A DNA stretch of 64,000 bases from Xenia sp. Carnegie-2017 (lineage: Eukaryota > Cnidaria > Anthozoa > Malacalcyonacea > Xeniidae): contig NW_025813483.1 of assembly GCF_021976095.1 (NCBI RefSeq), forward strand, positions 13,371,800-13,435,799, written 5' to 3'. The notes under the pieces were generated by a model, which worked only from the letters and a program-made list of their open reading frames with translations, searched no databases and was not told the origin of the DNA. The translations under genes and the position numbers were made by a program. Shown here one piece after another: positions 33,350-47,300 of the stretch (position 1 is its first letter; the number at the start of each line of letters is the position of its first letter).

Positions 33350-34725
33350 ATGGAGAAAGAAGCTTCAGGGTGTAACCAGAAAGACGTTGATTTGATAACT
33401 GAAAAAGTCGCTGGCAATTTGGTAGTAAAGGAAAACCAGTCATTTTCAGATTCTCTGAAAGAAAGCTCCACTGCGTTCGTAAACTTATCAGATACTCCAT
33501 ACATACCTGCGTCTATGTCAAATTGCCCAGAGAACTACTGCCGAACAAGCTGTTGTAGTAAACATGTTCTACCATTGGGTTTCACCCCCAAACCAGTGAA
33601 ACCCGCATCTGTGAAGAGGGTTGAGTTTAAGGAGCATGATAATAAACAAGATATTGAAGTTGAAGGACATGGAAAAGTTACAGTGAATTATACTAACTAT
33701 GAGTCTGAAAAACAAATGAAAGACATAATATCTCTTATTACAAAGATCTTTCAGAACCTTATTCTATATACACTTACAGATATTTCATTCATAACTGGCC
33801 TAAGTTGTCATTTCTAGTAAGTGTTGTTTTGTTGAATTGAGCACCCCTGAAACATTTTGTTTAACCCTATGAGTTTAATTTTTTCTTAGGCATATGTTGA
33901 GGAGACATGTGTAGGTGCTATTGTGTGTAAATTGGATATTCACAAAAGATGACAAGGAGAGGGTATATCCATGTTAGCTGTTGATGACTTATATAGAAGA
34001 CATCAAATAGGTAAAGATTGTTGAGTTGGAAAATTTTTCCCAAATTACTCCAATGAAATATTTTTGTATCTTCTTGGAATTTTATAGAATACTGGTGTAT
34101 GAGATTTCACTGTTATCTAAAGTGTGCAATACCTTTTAGGAATGTATTCTTGGGTTGCAAGCTATGTCATGTTGGATGATTTTAATAAAGGATTTTCCCT
34201 AATTACAATGCAAATTTTATCCAACATTGCGAGCATTCCATTGTTCTCTTACTATCGGGGGGATGGTTGGAACTGCTGAATGGGATGTGCAAATGCTTGT
34301 TTTTTGTTGTTATTGATAAAAAACTTTCCTGTAATTTTGTTGTTAGATTCAGAAGTATCTATTTTCAAATTTTTTGCCAAGAAACAAATTACTTTATCCA
34401 GGCCTGTTTAATCTGTGTGAATATTAGCATTAGATTTTCCATTTTCATATTTTGTTATTTTTTTTTTCAGGTAGTAATTTAGTTATAAAGGCAATCAAGA
34501 AAATGATAGAAATTGGATGTGATGAGGTATTTGTCATGAACCTGCCAATGTATTAAATAATAAATACTCCTAGTTATTCTCATGTTGTAGGTTGTACTTG
34601 AGACAGAGATCACCAATGTTGGTGCTTTGCTTTATGAGAATCTTGGATTTGTTCGTGACAAGCGTCTGTTTAAATATTACCTCAATGGCGTGGATGCTCT
34701 ACGTTTGAAGCTTTGGTTACGATGA
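33350..34725 (+). CDS. NAA30: NAA30, catalytic subunit of N-terminal acetyltransferase C
   Basis: Four exons: 33350-33816, 33890-34010, 34471-34526, 34591-34725; about 259 residues (human 362, with a longer disordered N-terminus). The first 120 residues are polar and poorly conserved. The GNAT domain then matches human NAA30 closely: [15 protein letters not shown], the acetyl-CoA loop region [30 protein letters not shown] and [19 protein letters not shown], followed by [12 protein letters not shown] at the end. NatC (NAA30 with NAA35 and NAA38) acetylates Met-Leu, Met-Ile, Met-Phe and Met-Lys N-termini on ribosomes. Exon 1 is one base short in aaa at 33742-33744; the frame after it reads [19 protein letters not shown], as in human. 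Exon 2 also needs small frame adjustments, and ALLYEN is one residue shorter than usual. I take these as sequence errors. Confidence 0.92.
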
Positions 34726-35318
34726 ATGAAACTGATTTTTCAATGAATAATGGAAGTGCACTCAAGTCAATGAATTCCAGATGAAAAAATGATGTTTAAA
34801 ACTGTAGTAGTTGACTATATTTTGTTGCCATTCTTTGATAACATGTCTTAGCCATGTTGGTCAGTGTTAAGCATGTAGACACATAATACTAGTCAATTTA
34901 CTATTCAATAATCACTGCATGAATGTATTGAATATTTTTATTTTATGAAAGACGTGTGATGGCCCTAAGTGTTGAACCATTGTTGGAACCTCAATTCAAA
35001 CCAAAAGTTCTGTTTTCCCAAAATTGCAACCCTGTACCACTAGTCTAAATATCAGCAAATTGAATCCAAAGTCCAACTATCTTTGCACATCTTTTCTCGA
35101 GTGAATTGGGATGTCTTTATATCACATGTTCACAAGTCCTTTTGATTCATCTTCTCTTTGATGATATCGCTTCTGAATATTATGATCCATTTTTCTGACC
35201 GGAAGTACTAAAACGGAAATGCAGTGACATTAAATTTAGCATAATTGTTTTAAAAAAGGAACTTTCTAAAGAAAACGAACAAATAACAATGGCCAGGTGT
35301 TAATATCTCTGGGCTAAA
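34726..35318. other. Intergenic region NAA30-MAPKBP1/WDR62
   Basis: AT-rich, 590 bp, with no feature that I can support beyond the presumed promoter of the downstream gene. Confidence 0.5.
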
Positions 35319-38300
35319 ATGTTTTCTTCGAGAAGACCGAACGGTAGGCTTACGCCAACAAGAAAGTTAGTAAAGAAGGGAAGCAGTTTACGGGATCTAC
35401 GTCCTCTCACAGAACGGGTTTGTACTTTACATAAATACAACGACGTTTTAATATATTGATACCGATGCGTATATTGAGTTTTATGTTTCAACTTTTCTGT
35501 TTGATGCTGTTAAATCTAGCACTGGTTTTAACTAAATTTGCAGGTTGTGTTAGAAAAAGTACTCGGAGTTACTTTGAAAGGGAACTCTGGTCTTGCATGC
35601 AATCCCGGTACTGGAGAAATTGCCTTTCCAGCTGGGTAAGCAAATCTCACTCGAAGAGCTTTTAATATTCATGCAACTATTATTTTCAGGTTTTGGATTC
35701 ATTTCGTGAATTTGATTGTTGCTGGTGTTTTATTGTCATAGTAATGACGGTCCATTAGTGCTAAAACATTGTTGATTTTATACCCTGCAGTATTCATAAC
35801 TTTAAAAACAACCGCGTTTTCTAACCTATTGTTTTATTATGTATCGTGCAGTGTATACTAGATGCATGTTTCAAAGGTGAATGTGCTTTCTTTTACCCTT
35901 TCTTTTATTAATCATTACCAATGAGTCATTGGTTCCCTTTGATGCATTAAGGTAAACAGTCGTTAAAACGATTAAATACCAGCTAAATTATGAAAATTTT
36001 ACACATCTCCAACTTTACTTTATCAAAAAGATTTATTGTCCCCAGATAAAGGCAGGTATTCGGCTTTTCGTTTTTGTAAACAAACTGACATATGTTCTGA
36101 TCTTTGTATCAAAAGATGAAATCAACTTCTGACATCACGTTATCTGACTTAGGTAAAACAGTTTTTGAACATTTTAGATGTGTTATTGTCATAACAAGCT
36201 CCATTGGACATGGTCAAAGGCACATCATAAATACATCAAGGTAGATCTTGATAGGCTTCTTTGAAATGTTTTGTTATTATATCTTTTTGCACAGGCTGCC
36301 TTTAAATGGTTCTTGGTTTCATTGTTTAATAGAAAAACTATTTCATCTTTGGCTTTTTCTCCTGATGGAAAATATCTCGTTTCTGGAGAGGTATAACCAT
36401 TATTGTTTTCCAAATTATCCTCAAAACTATGTTATTCTTTTTGTTTTATTATTCAGAGTGGTCATGAGCCTGCTGTTCGCATGTGGGATGTAGAAGACCG
36501 TCGCATCCTCAAGTATCTGAAATGCCCAAAGGCCATAAACATGGCATTCAGTGTGTTGTATGTTATTTCATTTGTGTGTGATACTAGTTATTTAAAATGC
36601 TGTATAAGTTATATACATGCTGAAAAATTTCAGGCATTTTCTCCCAACATGAAGTATGTTGTGTCGGTTGGATTTCAACACGATATGTTAGTTAATATTT
36701 GGAATTGGAGGGTACGATATCTTATGTTTAGTCTTCTTTTATAAGAATATTTTATCAGGTATTCCATTGTCTGCATTATAAATTTATATATGATTTGTTT
36801 TATATCTTTCAGGAAGGAACTGCAATTGCCTGCAACAAAGTTTCATCAAAAGTACTTTATCTAATAGCTTGTTTTCTTGTGTAGTTTTTGGTTGTTGTAT
36901 TATGATGTATTTAAAGGTTTTATGTGCTCTAGGTATACTTATTTCATTTTCTGAAAATGGAGATTATTTTGTCACTGTTGGAGTTAGACTTGTTAAATTT
37001 TGGTACATTGACTCCACAGATTGTGCAAATAAGGTTGGTGGTAGAAAAACATAAAATTCTTTTTTATTAGAGAATCATCTGAAAATCTATTTCTATCTTG
37101 TTTAGGTAAAGAAGAAGATACCTTTGCATGGTAGACCAGCTATCTTGGGTGAGAATCGAAACAACCAATTTATCGATGTGGCTTGTGGCCTGGGCCCTAA
37201 CTCCAAACATACATATAGCGTCACTAAGTCTGGCTTACTGTTTGCATTTAATGAAAAGCGTTCACTTAAGAAATGGATAGATTTACGAGTTAATGGTGCA
37301 TTTAGCTTGGCTGTTAAGGAAGACTTTATATTTTGTGGTTGTTCTGATGGGATAATTAGGTATGTTGTAATGAAACTGGAATTTTTAACTATTCATTTGT
37401 TGTTTTAGTTTTTGATAAGGAGGATAAACATTGCTAAATTGTTTGTGTGTATGTTAATGTAATCTTATTTGTGCTTATGGTCTTATATTTAGGGTGTTTT
37501 CTAGCAGTTTACAATTTATTGGTTCTTTACCAAAACCGCATTGTCTTGGTGTTGATGTTGCTGCTGGTCATGATGCAAGGTAATCAATTATCATGTGTGG
37601 GTGTCCTTTGACTACTATCCTATGCATAGATATTGTAGATGTTAATCGTTCAGGTTAGTGAAGTCCTTAGTAGGATACTTGGTGTGCATGTTGACTAACA
37701 TCCTCAGCAATATTTATTTACTCTGAGGACGTATTTAGAAACGTCAGTGAGCACTAACACAAATAGTCGTACCGAGGACTGTACTAACATGGACAATAAC
37801 ATTCAGGAAGGAAGACTACGTAGTGATAACGAAAACTTTCATCTATTTTGAAAAAGATGCAAAATAAAATATGAGCAAAATATACGTGTGAATGACTGGA
37901 AACTGTAAGTATAGTTCCATGTTTATTGTAAAAATTATCGTCGTTTTCACATAATCTTTAAGAAATGTTATGTTCTTGCAGTTCAAAAGTACTGTAAAAA
38001 ACAAGAAATAATCGTAGTCTTCCTCTTCACTTTATTTTGCGTTGAATGCTTTTGCCGGCAGTAAAAAACAATAACATTTAACAATATAACGGCTGCATTT
38101 GAAATCAAACAAACAACATTTGTATACCGGCCAGTATTAATCCCCGCCAGGGGGGTTGACCGGTCCACGAACTTTTCTACGCCAAACGTCTCTATCTCTC
38201 GCCATATCTCTCGTTATACCCATCGCCAATCTTGTTTGATAAACCAATCAATCTTTATCAATCTTTGGTTTGATAAACCAAAATCAATCTTGTTTCCATA

Positions 38301-41300
38301 CTTTCATTTCCAGCCATCTCCTGACAAAGGTTGACAATGCAAACTATCCAGACACCATAGCCATAACTTTAGATCATTATGGAACAAGGGTAACTTTCTC
38401 GTTTTATGTACGAACATTGTTCTTTGGTTGAGTTTACACTAAAAATGTTGCCTTTTGTGTTGTGTTGTTTAGTTGACGTGTATTTATAATGATCATAGTA
38501 TATACATCTGGGATATTAACGACGTGAAGAAAATTGGAAAAATTTCATCCTTTCTTTATCATAGTTCTTGTGTCTGGGACATTGAGGTATGATAAGGTAT
38601 ATTGAAGTATAATCGAGTGTGTATGGAGGAGTGATTAGGTATATGAATGTATAATTGAGTATGTTTTGAGAAATGAGATAAGGTACAGTTAGGTATTATT
38701 GAATTTGTATCAAGTAATAATAAGGAAAGTTAACGTATAGCGGTGGTAATTATCGATAATGATCCAAACTTTCGTAATTTCGTCAGGCGTTTCCAGATAT
38801 TCCTGGGAAAGTACCTTTTGGTTCGTTCTTCACGTGTTCATCTGACGGTACTGTTCGTGTGTGGAATATTGAAACTGGTACATACATCAATTTCAAAGAT
38901 AAAACTGTTGCCTGTTACTATTGAGAAATATTCTTTCATTTATTTAACATGTGTTACTAGGCAGTAAAATGACGCCATATAGAAACATCTATAGCAAGGT
39001 GAGATATTTATTAAAACAAGGAAAACTTCTTTTCAAAGCTCGCGTCCCCCAAAGGTGAAGAGATGCTTTGCGTACGAGTTTGAAAACAGTGGGCTCTGAC
39101 GACTTGGTGCAATGTGAAAATTATTATTCTATTGTGGCCATGTTTTTCTTTCTTAGGAGTTGCTACAAGTTCTGTATACTGAAAAAGACCTTACAAACTT
39201 GAAGGACATGAAATGTCATAAAGGTTGATCTTGATGTTTTGATGTTTTCCTCCCATCAAATTTTTCATATATATAGCTTTCTCATAGTACTCAAAATTTA
39301 AATTACACAGATTACTGTGATTTACTACAATTTCTATATGATTAGATGTTTTTATGTTGTTGCTTATGTTGCTTCTACTATTGTTTCTTATGTCGTTTCT
39401 CATGTTGTTGGTCATGTTGATGCCCATGTTGCTGCCCGTGTTGTTGCCCATATTATTGCCACTGTTGATGCTTACGTTGTTGCTTATGTTGTTGCTTGTA
39501 TTGTTACTCATGTTGCTAGTGTTGCTTATGTTACCTATGTCATTCTATAACGTAAGAAAAAGGTCACAAGGAGCCTGAGTCCAAGCTTGGATTGAGATGT
39601 ATAAAGTTGTCTCCTGATGGAAGTCAGTTGGCATCTGGGGATAAAATGGGGAATATAAGGTACACACAACGACGAGGGCTTCGTGTCCAGCCTACAACAT
39701 TTTTATATATCTATTTATCCTTTTACTTAGAACATTTGAGATACCTCTAATGCGGGAAATACTCAAAATAGAAGCGCACGAGTCAGAGGTTCTTTGCATT
39801 GAATACTCTTCTCCAGATGCCGGTTCGTATAAATGTACGCTTGTTTTTGCGTTTCATGGTCATTTCTTATGGTCACAGACTTGGGTTCTTTTAACGGTTT
39901 CAGAGTTTAGCCTGTTAGCGAGCGCTGGTAGAGATCGTTTGATACACGTGTTTGACTGTGAAGATAATTTCAATCTTCTTCAAACCATCGATGATCATTC
40001 AGCATCAATTACGTCGATACGATTCAACAGTGAGTGTCAGATTATTTTTCTGTTTTTGAACGTAAAAGACTAAGAAGATCTTCTTCAGGGGGAGAGGAGT
40101 CTAGTTCATAGCTAGTTATGAAAACCACTCCAGATTATCTTTCTGTTTTTGTAACACACACACCGTCACTATGTTACGTGGTTAAAAAGGCCATTTACTA
40201 ACTTAGAGTGACATCTAAAGCACGCACTCATTCAGAAGATTTTCAAGTAGAAAAAACGTCGATTTCTTCAATATACGTAATTTGAACGTAGCTAAGTAGT
40301 CTGATGTTAATGGATATAAATACCCCTTCACAAATAGTTTTTCAAATATTTTGATTTCTATTTCAATTGCACTAATGTACATTTTTGCTGTGAGCATTTA
40401 CACTTTTTCTCTTAATTGATCATATTAATTTTGGTTGTTTTTGTTGCCAGTGAACGATAAAACTCTCCAGTTGATAAGTTGTGCTGCTGATAAATCCGTG
40501 ATATTCAGGTCTGCAGTTAAGGTAGGCGCCAGTTTTCATCAAAACTGTGACTTCACATGTAACTCTTTTAAAAACGAAATATTTGCACTTACCAATCTTA
40601 TGGACCTGCTGTTAAATGTTACTTAAAGTATAACAAGTTCTAGAACATGTCTGTGAATTGTTCAGTTGCTTTATTAAGTAACCATTACCCTTCAATTAAT
40701 TAGGAACCAGAGTTTCAATTCACCAGATACACAAATGTCGCCACCAAAACAACTTTTTATGACATGGATATTCATCCATTAAGGTGCGTTCTACAGAAGA
40801 AATATCTCTTCGATACTTCCATTTACATCGATTTCTCTTAAACGCATTTGATAACGTGATCTATATTTTCCTTCGTATAGGGAGTGTGCTGTGACTGCTG
40901 GTCAAGATCGAAATATGAGGTTCGTGTATGATAGAATCCGGTGGATGATTGGCTCAATGATCTCAACTCATTTTGTTTTGTTTATTAAGAGTTTATGACA
41001 TAGCTAGTGGGAAACAATTGAGATCATTTAAGGCAGCGATGGGCGACGATGGCGTTATATTTAAGGTAAATAATATGGTATGGCAAGGTTGTGTAGAGAT
41101 GTTATGCGTCCTTGTATTCCTCTGTGTCCTTTTATCATAAATGGCAAGCACTAAAAATTTGTCAACCCAATGTCTTGGAGGAAACTTTGTTTTGACTTTC
41201 TAGCATATAAAGGTTTAATCGTTAGAATTTTTTCATGTAACGGTAGAACTTTGGTTATTTTGAGAACCTGGGTGTTTATCTCTGCAGGGTTTTACCACTC

Positions 41301-44300
41301 TTACTGGTCAATATCTCCGATCTTTAGTTTTGCCTAGTACAAACTATTGGATTGGGATTAGGTTGCTAATGTTGATGCTATCGTTGTTGATTTCCTAAGT
41401 TTTGACAGGTATTGTTGGATCGCTCTGGATTTTATGCAGCAACAAGCTGCTCAGATAAATCTCTTGCACTTTATGATTTCGATGTTGGGGAATGTGTTGC
41501 AGGAATGATTGGACATTCTGGCAAGTTCTTGCATCGCATTTAAATTTGCTACAAACTCATTATCTTCTATCAAAACGAATACCATTTTATTTACATGCAG
41601 AAATCGTTACTGGTTTCCAGTTTTCTCTAGACTGCCAGCGACTAATAACAGTGTCGGCCGACAGGTTTGATCATTTTCAATATTTCTTTCGATTGCGTTT
41701 AGTGTATGTACGTATTTTTGTATTAAAATGCAATTTCTGTCGCTTTCAGTTGTATTTTTGTGTGGAGACTACCTTCGGTGTTTAGTCAGGTAAGTCAACA
41801 AATTGATATGCGTCTTGATTTTTAACTTTCTTAAAACTGGAATTTGTTCATTTTTTACTTGAAATCGTTTGATGTTCGCCTGCCCCAGAATATGATAGAA
41901 AAGTTACAAGATACACCCAACAGAACAGCAATAGATGTATTGGATGCCAATGAAGAGGAGTTTCAACCTGCTTCGCACGAAATGTTTACGTCAAATGAAC
42001 GTTAGTTGTTATTTCTTATTAACAAAATGGTATTTAAGTATTTTTTAATCCTGATTGAAAGTTTTATTCATCCAAGAAAGTCATGCAACAGTCTATATTA
42101 TTCAGATCTACACGCGATCAAACCTGATTGAAGATCACAATATTTGCTCTAATGTCTAGAAGGATTGAAATGATGGGTTGAAATTTTTTTCATCAACTGA
42201 CAGTTCACGAATTTTGTGTATTTTTTATCAGCGAATACAGTCCTGGGTGGTTATCGCTTAAGTGTCATTCATAGATTGCCCAATTGGGCAAAGAAACAGG
42301 TGAGCTGTCAAAATGCTTATTGCTATCAGTACTTAACTTAGATAAACTATCTCACTTAACTCCGAGTTATTTGTAATGAACGCGTTTAAACATTTTATCT
42401 TTTTTCTTTACCATTATACCACCAGTTCACTTCAAACTCAAGATTGTTATTCCCGTCGTTCGACAATTTTTCATTTAATTTTTTAGGTGATGGCGAATGC
42501 TGATGATTTAGAAGTGTCAATAATTACAGAATCTGCAAAAGAAACTTCTGTATCAACTGCGAAATCAAAACCTGAAGGACGTTGGGCCGAGGTTAATGTG
42601 AAATGTTGCGATGAATGGATATAAATAATTAAATCAAATATATTTTTTCCTTTATTTTTTCATTTAGCGTTTCAATCCAATGCAATTTTTTCCAGACAAT
42701 GTCGATGACGGTGAACATTCTGTTGGTAAGAAAACGTATTGTTTCAAAGGATTATTGAGGATGATATATAACTTAATATGTTTGTCTTTTGTAGACGGTA
42801 CACTTGAATCAAAACCATTTCATAATCTGGCTACTATTGTAAGTGCATTTTGCCTTGTTCTATATGCCTATATCCTTGTTTTCTGATTTTTTGTCTAATG
42901 TCATTCTTTATACATTTTTTAGCCCTTAGAAAAGCGTCTCTCGAACGGCTCCGTAAGCTACCATCAATACATTTAAATACAATGCTTATGTTGAACGCTG
43001 TAAGGGACATCAGGTTTATATTTATAGATGAACGATGAACCTAATTTTTCTGGAAATGCTGAATTGACTTTGCAAAAATACGAGAAAGAAATTCACCATG
43101 CAGTGAGTCCCTATTTTATGTGATTTCAAATTTACTGCTCGATAAAAATATAAGCCTGGAGTATGTAAAACACATCGAAAAAGTGTTTTTTTGTATACTT
43201 TTACTTTTACATGACTTTGTTGATTTGTCTCTTATTATGTTTGTAATTTTCGTTTTTACAGGCAGTGACAAAATTTCAGTCTAATGTCACCATGTCACGT
43301 GGCAGTGACGTCAATGTGACCTTTCTAAAGAGCAACGAGGAAGGTGATTTGGTAAACACTGAAAGCGATGATGTTGAAGATGGCATCATTTATTATCCCA
43401 ATGAAGATGAATTAGATGGAGATGTTTCCAGGTAAGATGCCTTGAAATAGTTGCAAGTTATTGTTGTTGGATGAACGATGTCTTAACCTATGGAGCCATC
43501 TCCATAAGTTCATTGAAGCAATCCTCCCACACACGACTCAAAAAGTTCATTTGTTCATTTGACTTCATGTTAAAACAGCCATGTTTATCTAAAGGTAGCC
43601 TTCTGTTCAAAGGTTTACATTACAGTTAACGCTAATCTTTAAATCAAAAATTTCGTTAAAGGATCATACAAATTATAGATTATACTATCAAGTAAATTCG
43701 TGTTGATTCATTAATTCACCATCTAAATTAACCAATTCTTATTTTTCTGCGCACTCCAAACTAACATAAGAGAAACTAACCGATCATTAAACCTTTTCTT
43801 TAAAGACTTGACAACAGAAAGAAAGGTAGAACTAATACAAATGACAAAGCTGTAAACGTTAACTCGATTCTTAAACCCGATAGTAAACAAGATCTGCAAC
43901 TGAATACATCTGTTAAAAAAAATATAACACCAGTTTGTAATGCCGTATCACTAAGAAGGCGATCTATAGAGGACATACTCCAAAATCCATTGGATGAGAT
44001 AAGCTTCTTTGAAATGCGTTCTGGACATTCCATGGACAACCTCGTCATACACGAAGTTGAATTTGCTCTTTTAAAGAGAGGACGCTCGTCTGAACAATCT
44101 TTAGACAAATTGTAAGTTTATATTTTGACGATAAAGGAAAATGCTTTGCTAACTGACCATTCAACTTAAAGTATTATTTGTATTGTCTTTTAATCAACTA
44201 TTAAAGATATACACTATCTACTTAAAAACCTTCGCCGTAGTTGGCTTCTTTTTTCTTTATCCTAAACTTTCATAACTTATACAAGAACCTAATGTTAAAA

Positions 44301-47300
44301 CGTAATTTATATGAATTCATATATATGTTACTGACTCTTTTACCTTCGGTGAGATTTGTACAATTAAGCTATGTATGTGCATTGAATCTTATGTGTCTTT
44401 TCAGGCCCTATGACGTGAAGGTCTATGAAGACTGTAGCGATGAAAAAGGATCGGTAGGAGATTAAATAATGAGACGATTTTTTGGCTGGGCTTTGTCTGA
44501 TGGTCAATTTTTTGTTTTTAGAACGAAGGATCGAGTCCTAGAGATGAGATGGACGATCCAACAGGTGACACAGTTCTCTTATGTTAGTTTTTCATTTCAA
44601 CAAAAAAATTTAATTCACGTAGAGAATTATGTATAAACAACTTCGGCTTAAAGCAATTATAACATTTTAATGGTTTTGATTGTATTGGAGAAGTTTCAGG
44701 GGAAAGTTAAGACATCTTTACACGAATTAACTCTGCACAAAACGTAGCTGTGAATATTTTAGTATCCATATATTTAACATTCTGATGTGATACCATATTT
44801 TGTCTAAAGTTACTGAAAAAAGAAATTTACATTTTAAACAATGCTAGTAAGTTTGTTTTGAGATAAGCAATCTCAAAACTTTGTTTTCTCACTGGCAAAT
44901 CTCTTATGTAGTTGTGCAGTAACGTAGCATATTTAAGTTTGGTCGAATTGAAATTTGATTTTCTTGGTCATAATATATTACATTTCCTCTTTTGCCTACT
45001 CGTCCGTCTCTAATTCCTTATCTTCTTTTTTTTCAAACCTTGCTTAAATTGTTTTGTAAAATTGCACAACTTAGGTGATTCAATTTCCGATGATGAAGAT
45101 TTACTGACGGCGGAAATTGCTCCAAAATGGGAAGAATTCTCTGATATGCCATCACGTAGTCTGGAACAGGTCGAAACGCGGGAAGAATTCTACAATGAGA
45201 ATTTTGAAAATCTCAACATGACTCCGACCGAGATAAAAGAAGAATTGCTATTTCAAGACGCTACAAAAGCTTTGCCTGATCAACCGCTTCCATTTGATCG
45301 CAATAACTTTCATCGCACCAGTATTTCTGCGAGATTCATACAAAGGTCCAAACTGAGTTCCTCCAGGTACGAATGGGAAAGATCACAACGCTTGTTTTTT
45401 TTAAAGAAAACTTAAATATATGTTGGTTTTTATCTGGGAGGGACTATATTCTTTATTATTTTTTTTATTGAAATCAATTGTGGTCAATAAGAATATATGT
45501 ATACACCTCCCCCCCCCCTTATTGTCAAACTTCTGCCGCCCATGGTTATCTTCAATAAAGGATTAAGAACCCGCTAACTCTATGTTAAATGAGAAATTTA
45601 AAGTAAAAACTATGCGCCAGTTTATCAAACATATTTGTTTTATTTTAGGTCGGTAAGCAATGTCGACAAAGCCGAAGGCCTGGGGAAAAAGCCGAAGGCC
45701 TGGGGGAAAAAGACGAAGACCTGGGGAAAAAAGACGAAGGCCTGGGGAAAAAAGACGAAGGCTTGGCAAACAAGAGCATCAACCAAGTTAATAAAGTGGG
45801 TTTTAAATAGTTATTTTCACTGTTTATTCGGAAAATTTCATGCAGTGTTATTTTTTTGGATATTTTTTGATGGTGTAGCTTGATCAAGAACTTGAATCCA
45901 CCAAGAGACGTCTTGAAGAGGTAGGATATAGAAACTTTCAAAACTAGGGAAATTATCTACATGATCTTTCGTCATACTTTTCGCATGTATCAAGAATTAT
46001 TCTCTCATTGCGTCCATTCTTCTGTATAGCTGGGTTTCAAATCATTGGACAACTGGACAAAACGTCACACGCCTGCGACGAAAAATGAGAAACCATGTAG
46101 CAGTGACCAAAAGAACACAGAGAACTCAATCAATAGAGAAAAAGAAGAAAAAATTACAGATAATGTAACGAAACCTGTGATCAAAATTTCTAGTGAAATT
46201 TCACAACAGAACAACGAGCCCACACTATGGAGAAGGAGATCAAATATGGAAGGTGAAGGGCTCTCCCTAAATACCGGAAAAGTCCAGGGAATGAAAAACG
46301 CAACATCTTCCAAGGAACCTTCGCCTAAGAAAGCTTCAGAGCTGATAGCTTTCTTTGACACGAGTGATAAAGCGAGTAAAACAAGTATTAAAGTTGAAAA
46401 GGTTCAAACTCGTATCAAGCAAGACGATAAAAAACTCAAATCTAAAGACGAAAAGGGAAAAAATGCCGTTAATAGAACGAAAGAGGAAGAAAAGAAGCAC
46501 AAATCACAAAACAGAAGATCTTTCCCATTCAATATTGCGAAACTTACATCCAAAAAAACAAATGAGAGAAGACGTTCTGTTCCCAAGGATAACTTATCCA
46601 AAACAAAGTCCTGTGGCGATCTTCTCGCTGAACAGAAAATTGAAGCTTTAGATGAACAGACGAAGTACAGAAATGCAAAAAGTCAACAGAAGTACGATTC
46701 AACGCAGGAAATCGGCGAAAAAGATATTACAGAGTCTAATTTGAGTGAACTATCTGCTGAGCTCTCCGCTGCCTTGGCAACTCCACCACCAAAACTGGTC
46801 AAATTAAGTATGTCACGAAATTACATTATGGGAAATGATGACACTTCTGAAGAATACCGAAGGACTCGTGGAAATAATGACGAAGATGGTAAGAATAAAA
46901 ACTTTAATTGACTACAGAACAAAAACTTGCAGAAGATCATCTCAATTGATTTTTGTGTGATCACTTTAGCCTATTAATTTTTTGGCATTTTATTGTTTCA
47001 CATGAACTACTTTCGTAGAATCAATAGAGGTCACGACTAAAGAATGTCAAGAGATTGTTGTCGATTTGGTGAGAACGTTTCAACGAGCCTTAGAGTGTCA
47101 TTCGAAGGTAAAAATCTCTTGAATATTGTTAAGGTTTAAAATAATTCTTTTTTATCTCTTGATTTTATTCTATGAAGAACAAATGTCTGCTTTGATGGCC
47201 ATGGGTTAAAATTATATCCTAAATTTTTAGTAGTAGAGCTATGTTGCTCGAATCTGTGTTGTTTATTCTGTTAATGGTTGCCTTCCGGGGTAACACTGGA

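Noticed and set aside
21380-34725. POLR1C, TECPR2 and NAA30 as pseudogenes because of frame breaks
   Set aside because: Breaks are single-base and confined to homopolymers, conservation is strong on both sides, and all splice sites are intact.
39191-39578. Asn-, Val- and Leu-rich frames on both strands
   Set aside because: Produced by a 12-bp intronic repeat in the MAPKBP1/WDR62 gene.
45649-45795. Reading the repeat as a Trp-rich KKTKAWG protein segment
   Set aside because: That frame does not match the phase of the following exon; the EGLGKKD reading does once a one-base deficit is allowed.
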